From NCBI GenBank assembly GCA_022571515.1, contig JACZXQ010000016.1:1-64000 (forward strand): DNA of 64,000 bases. Direction: 5' to 3'. This document shows, in pieces, positions 61,333 through 64,000 of the stretch (positions are counted from its first letter, which is position 1; the number at the start of each line of letters is the position of its first letter). This DNA is from Gemmatimonadota bacterium (GTDB lineage: Bacteria > Gemmatimonadota > Gemmatimonadetes > Longimicrobiales > Gaopeijiaceae). The position numbers and the translations under genes were made by a program. Below the pieces are notes generated by a model. It saw only the letters and a program-made list of their open reading frames with translations, made no database searches and was not told where the DNA came from.

Positions 61333-63771
61333 CTAGGGACTCTCAGGCGCCACCAGGGCCTGGAACCGGGGGTCGCCGTGCAGCGGCTCCCACCACCAGT
61401 CGTTGGCGATGTAGGACTTGCGCCCGGGCATCGCTTCGAGGAACCGGCCCAGCAGTGCCAGCGCCTCGTCGGGCTCGCCCAGCTGGATGCGCGTGTTCGC
61501 CTCGTAGTACGCGGCCCACGGGTCCTTCTCGACCTCCGGCCGGATGCGGTCAGCGATAGCCCTGGCGCTGTCCGCCAGTCCTGCACGGGCCAGGACCCCG
61601 GCCACCAGCATCTCCGCGTATCGCCACTCTGTGAGGACCGACGCCAGGTGCCAGGCCGTGTCCACCGCGGGCGGAGTCCCGTCCCACCCGGCGAGGATCA
61701 CCAGCTTGGTCGCCGGAAAGCTCGACAAGGCCGGATAGCGCCGGCGGCCCGCGTCGTTCCACTCCTCGGCTCGCTCGACCTCGCCCAGATCGAGCCACAC
61801 CTGGGCGAGAACCTGTAGGATGCCCTGCTCGGCGTTGATGAGGAACGGGTCCGCATCCAGTGCGTGCTGAGCTGCCAGCGAAGCCTCAGAAAAGCGTCCT
61901 CCCACGCGCAGCAGGTCCGCGAGGCCAATCCACGCTTTGACGCGTGAAGGATCTACGTCGACGGCGGTTCTGAAATCGACTTCGGCGGCGGCTCTCAGGC
62001 GGGCTACTTCGCGCTCGTCCGCAGCGATGGTGAGGAGCCAGCTGAGGTCGTTGAGCGCTTGGCCGCGCAACTCGAGCGCCTTGGGGTCCTCGGGGTGCTT
62101 ATCCAGCACACGCTCGGCATGCTCCATGGCTTGCCTGAGCAAGGCTTCGTCGTAGCGGCTGCGGGATCCCGACATCCGGGCCGTCCGAAGCACCGCCCAG
62201 CCCCGTGCGAGCGGAGGCTCGGTCCACTGCGGATCAGCGGCTTCGGCTCGCCCAAGGAGGGAATCCGCTCTGGCAAGAAGTCGTTCGGCCGACACCCGGT
62301 CTCCTCGGCTCCAGCGCAGTGTGTCGGCGTCTTCCACGAGATGCGCGGCCTGCTGGACGAGCTGCCAAGCCTCATCACTGTCCGTTGCGCCCAGGGTCTC
62401 CTCGAGCTGCAGAATCCTGCCCAATTGCTGACCCAACAGCCGGGCTGCCTCTTGCACGATGTCGTCTCTGAGCGCGATGAGGTCCTCGCCGCTGCGCTCG
62501 ATGCGCTCACTCATTAACTGTGTACCGGTCTCTCCGTCGATCAGGCGTATGGTCGCCACGAGGCGCTCACCCGATCGCTCGATGCTCCCCTCCACCAGGC
62601 TTCCCGTGCCGAGCAAGCGAGCGAGGCTGTCGAGTGGGATGTCCAGTTTGCGATAGGGTTTGACGCCGTTCCTGGACACGACCGAGAGCGGGTCGACCTT
62701 GCCGAGGGCGTAGATGAGCGACTCGGTCACACCGTCCGCCAGATACCTCAGGTCGCCCCCTTCGCTGAGATCGTCGAAGTAGAGCACCGCAACGTGCGCG
62801 GGGTCCAGCGCCGCGGGCGGCGACCTGGCGCCGGCGAACCAGGCGCGCAGAGGAATCATCAGGGTGACCAGCGCCGCCGCTACCGCGGCGGTCACGAATA
62901 GGTTTCGCCGTCTGGTGCGCGCCTGCGGTGACGTAGCCTTCCGCACACCTTCGAGCGACTCGATGAAGGCTCGGGCCGTGGGTGGCCGGTCCGCGGGGTC
63001 CTTGGCGAGTACGCTCTCGAGAGCGGTATCCACCGCCTTCGGCACGTCGGGAACCCTTTTACGCACAGGCTCGGGCGTGGCGTTCAAATGACCCATCACG
63101 ACGGCCCGAGCCGCGCCCACGAAGGGTGGCTCTCCGACAAGCAGTTCATACAGCACACACCCGAGCGAGTAAAGGTCGGAGCGGCCGTCGAGGTTCTTTT
63201 CGCCCATAGCCTGCTCAGGACTCATGTAGGACGTCGATCCCAACGTGAAGCCTGTGGAGGTCAGGCGTTGGGCGACCGCGTCGTCCAACGCTCGCGCCAC
63301 ACCGAAGTCGGTGATGAGTGCGTGCCCCCCGGAGAGGAGGATGTTCGCCGGCTTGATGTCACGGTGGAGCACACCTTTGCCATGTGCATATTCGAGGCCT
63401 TCCGCCACATTCTTGGTAAGGCGGATCGCTTCCGCCGAAGGCAACGCTCCCTCGCGGTCCAGGCGGGTCCGAAGGGACTCACCTTCGATGTATGGCATGA
63501 CGTAGTAGAGAAAGCCGTGGGCTTCCCCCGAGTCGTAGAGCGGTACGATGTGGGGATGGCTCAAGCGCGCGGCGATTTCGATTTCGCGAAGGAAGCGCTC
63601 CGGACCGACCGTGGCTGCGAGCTCGGGCATGAGCACTTTGACCGCGACTTGCCGACTGTGCTTCAGGTCCCTGGCGAGGTAGACCTGGGCCATGCCCCCT
63701 TCCTCCAACTGTCGCTCCAGTGCGTAACGCTGGACCAGGGCAGCTTGGAGGCGATCAAAGTCGATCGACAT
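61333..63771 (-). CDS. Ser/Thr protein kinase with transmembrane helix, TolB-like and TPR modules
   Basis: An 812-residue eukaryotic-like kinase. Kinase domain 14-280: the glycine loop reads LEEGGMAQVYLA (the first glycine is Glu), ATP Lys45, HRDIKPAN (136-143), DFG (155-157), and activation segment GSTSYMSPEQA. A transmembrane helix (about 285-308) precedes a TolB-like N-terminal domain (VAVLYFDDLSEGGDLRYLA) and TPR-type helices to the end. It should phosphorylate proteins and sense signals across the membrane. ATG 63771 fits the kinase start; the longer frame to 63915 lacks resemblance. The TolB/TPR part parallels the 27870 gene. Confidence 0.9.
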   Translation of the reverse strand: MSIDFDRLQAALVQRYALERQLEEGGMAQVYLARDLKHSRQVAVKVLMPELAATVGPERFLREIEIAARLSHPHIVPLYDSGEAHGFLYYVMPYIEGESLRTRLDREGALPSAEAIRLTKNVAEGLEYAHGKGVLHRDIKPANILLSGGHALITDFGVARALDDAVAQRLTSTGFTLGSTSYMSPEQAMGEKNLDGRSDLYSLGCVLYELLVGEPPFVGAARAVVMGHLNATPEPVRKRVPDVPKAVDTALESVLAKDPADRPPTARAFIESLEGVRKATSPQARTRRRNLFVTAAVAAALVTLMIPLRAWFAGARSPPAALDPAHVAVLYFDDLSEGGDLRYLADGVTESLIYALGKVDPLSVVSRNGVKPYRKLDIPLDSLARLLGTGSLVEGSIERSGERLVATIRLIDGETGTQLMSERIERSGEDLIALRDDIVQEAARLLGQQLGRILQLEETLGATDSDEAWQLVQQAAHLVEDADTLRWSRGDRVSAERLLARADSLLGRAEAADPQWTEPPLARGWAVLRTARMSGSRSRYDEALLRQAMEHAERVLDKHPEDPKALELRGQALNDLSWLLTIAADEREVARLRAAAEVDFRTAVDVDPSRVKAWIGLADLLRVGGRFSEASLAAQHALDADPFLINAEQGILQVLAQVWLDLGEVERAEEWNDAGRRRYPALSSFPATKLVILAGWDGTPPAVDTAWHLASVLTEWRYAEMLVAGVLARAGLADSARAIADRIRPEVEKDPWAAYYEANTRIQLGEPDEALALLGRFLEAMPGRKSYIANDWWWEPLHGDPRFQALVAPESP

Positions 63772-63869
63772 GGGTTTTCTCGCGATAAGGCTCGGGCACG
63801 CGTGAAATCCAAGGAAACCTTGTGGGCAAGCGGTGTTTAGGCAAGAAAATATCGATAAGGCCTCGATCC

Positions 63870-64000
63870 CTATCCAGTCAGCATCGTCACCAGCTCGCCA
63901 AGCTCCTTGTCCCATCCACCGTCGTTCTGCTGTCGGCGGTCTTCCGTCTCGAAGCCGGTTTCCCTGAGCTCGAGGATGGTGCCTCCGCCCTCGCGGGGCG
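63870..64000 (-). CDS. SRPBCC/AHSA1-like domain protein, 3' end only
   Basis: The 3' end of a gene that leaves the window on the right. The last 43 codons give GGGTILELRETGFETE, then a DGGWDKELGELVTMLTG tail and TAG stop. The pattern of GGT-x-L-x-L-x-x-x-G followed by GW-x-x-x-L matches the C-terminal helix of AHSA1/SRPBCC START-like proteins, small ligand-binding folds often paired with ArsR regulators. Only the tail is visible, so no function is assigned. It ends 99 bases upstream of the kinase start. Confidence 0.6.
   Translation of the reverse strand, partial: PREGGGTILELRETGFETEDRRQQNDGGWDKELGELVTMLTG

Noticed and set aside
1-64000. CRISPR array, prophage or replication origin
   Set aside because: No spaced direct repeats, phage structural genes or dnaA-box cluster were seen.

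Overview
The window is a GC-rich (roughly 60-65% by eye) chromosomal segment from a Gram-negative bacterium. Envelope evidence is a Kdo transferase (waaA), a lipid-flippase-type ABC exporter, a Kdo/WaaP-like kinase, many lipobox-bearing lipoproteins and a TonB-plug protein. The gene mix recalls Gemmatimonadota (or Acidobacteriota): many secreted metallopeptidases (M1, M16, M23, M24, M28), Ser/Thr kinase and TPR proteins with TolB-like domains, a plug-only protein, and RicT next to metG. That placement is inference from gene content, not from a marker phylogeny.

Layout. 1-1950 is an accessory patch of visibly lower GC: the 3' part of an HEXXH metallopeptidase-like gene, an overlapping dCTP-deaminase-family gene and a transposase 3' remnant. 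1954-7845 holds cfa, a degenerate ECF sigma/anti-sigma pair and a minus-strand envelope thiol cluster (YtkA-like lipoprotein, Cys-containing secreted protein, propeller-TlpA lipoprotein, short TSUP permease). 7945-12484 is leuS-tkt. 12589-17145 is a tightly overlapping minus-strand operon: a 52-residue small membrane protein, an aminopeptidase-like lipoprotein, a membrane-anchored MutS-like ATPase, a methyltransferase and a WaaP-like kinase. It is divergent from waaA, whose stop overlaps that of the convergent ABC exporter.

20516-35666 is mostly plus strand: uvrA, an active/inactive M16 peptidase pair, a GT2-Rossmann fusion, a TolB/TPR membrane protein, a zinc-ribbon membrane protein, gyrA-threonine dehydratase-HAD hydrolase, and a DsbA-like oxidoreductase coupled to a 69-residue protein. 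35676-50526 is a minus-strand block. It contains molybdenum-cofactor accessory genes (mocA-like and two XdhC-family genes), the beta-oxidation alpha subunit, an M23 peptidase with a terminator, metG-ricT-accA, an M1 peptidase overlapping a response-regulator/PIG-L fusion, and an MFS/SDR pair.

50784-64000 carries a KAS III enzyme, a plug-only receptor-like protein, tRNA-Asn(GTT), a penicillin-acylase-family lipoprotein, M24 and S33 peptidases, a polytopic transporter, an M28 peptidase, a secreted orphan, a Ser/Thr kinase with TolB/TPR modules, and the 3' end of an SRPBCC (AHSA1-like) gene running off the right edge.

Most of the window is chromosomal housekeeping and envelope biology. The least explained parts are the dCTP-deaminase/HEXXH patch, the response regulator fused to a PIG-L domain lacking its metal ligands, the small protein with a structured leader at 16987-17223, and the membrane MutS-like/WaaP-like operon. 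No CRISPR array, rRNA, prophage or replication origin was seen.
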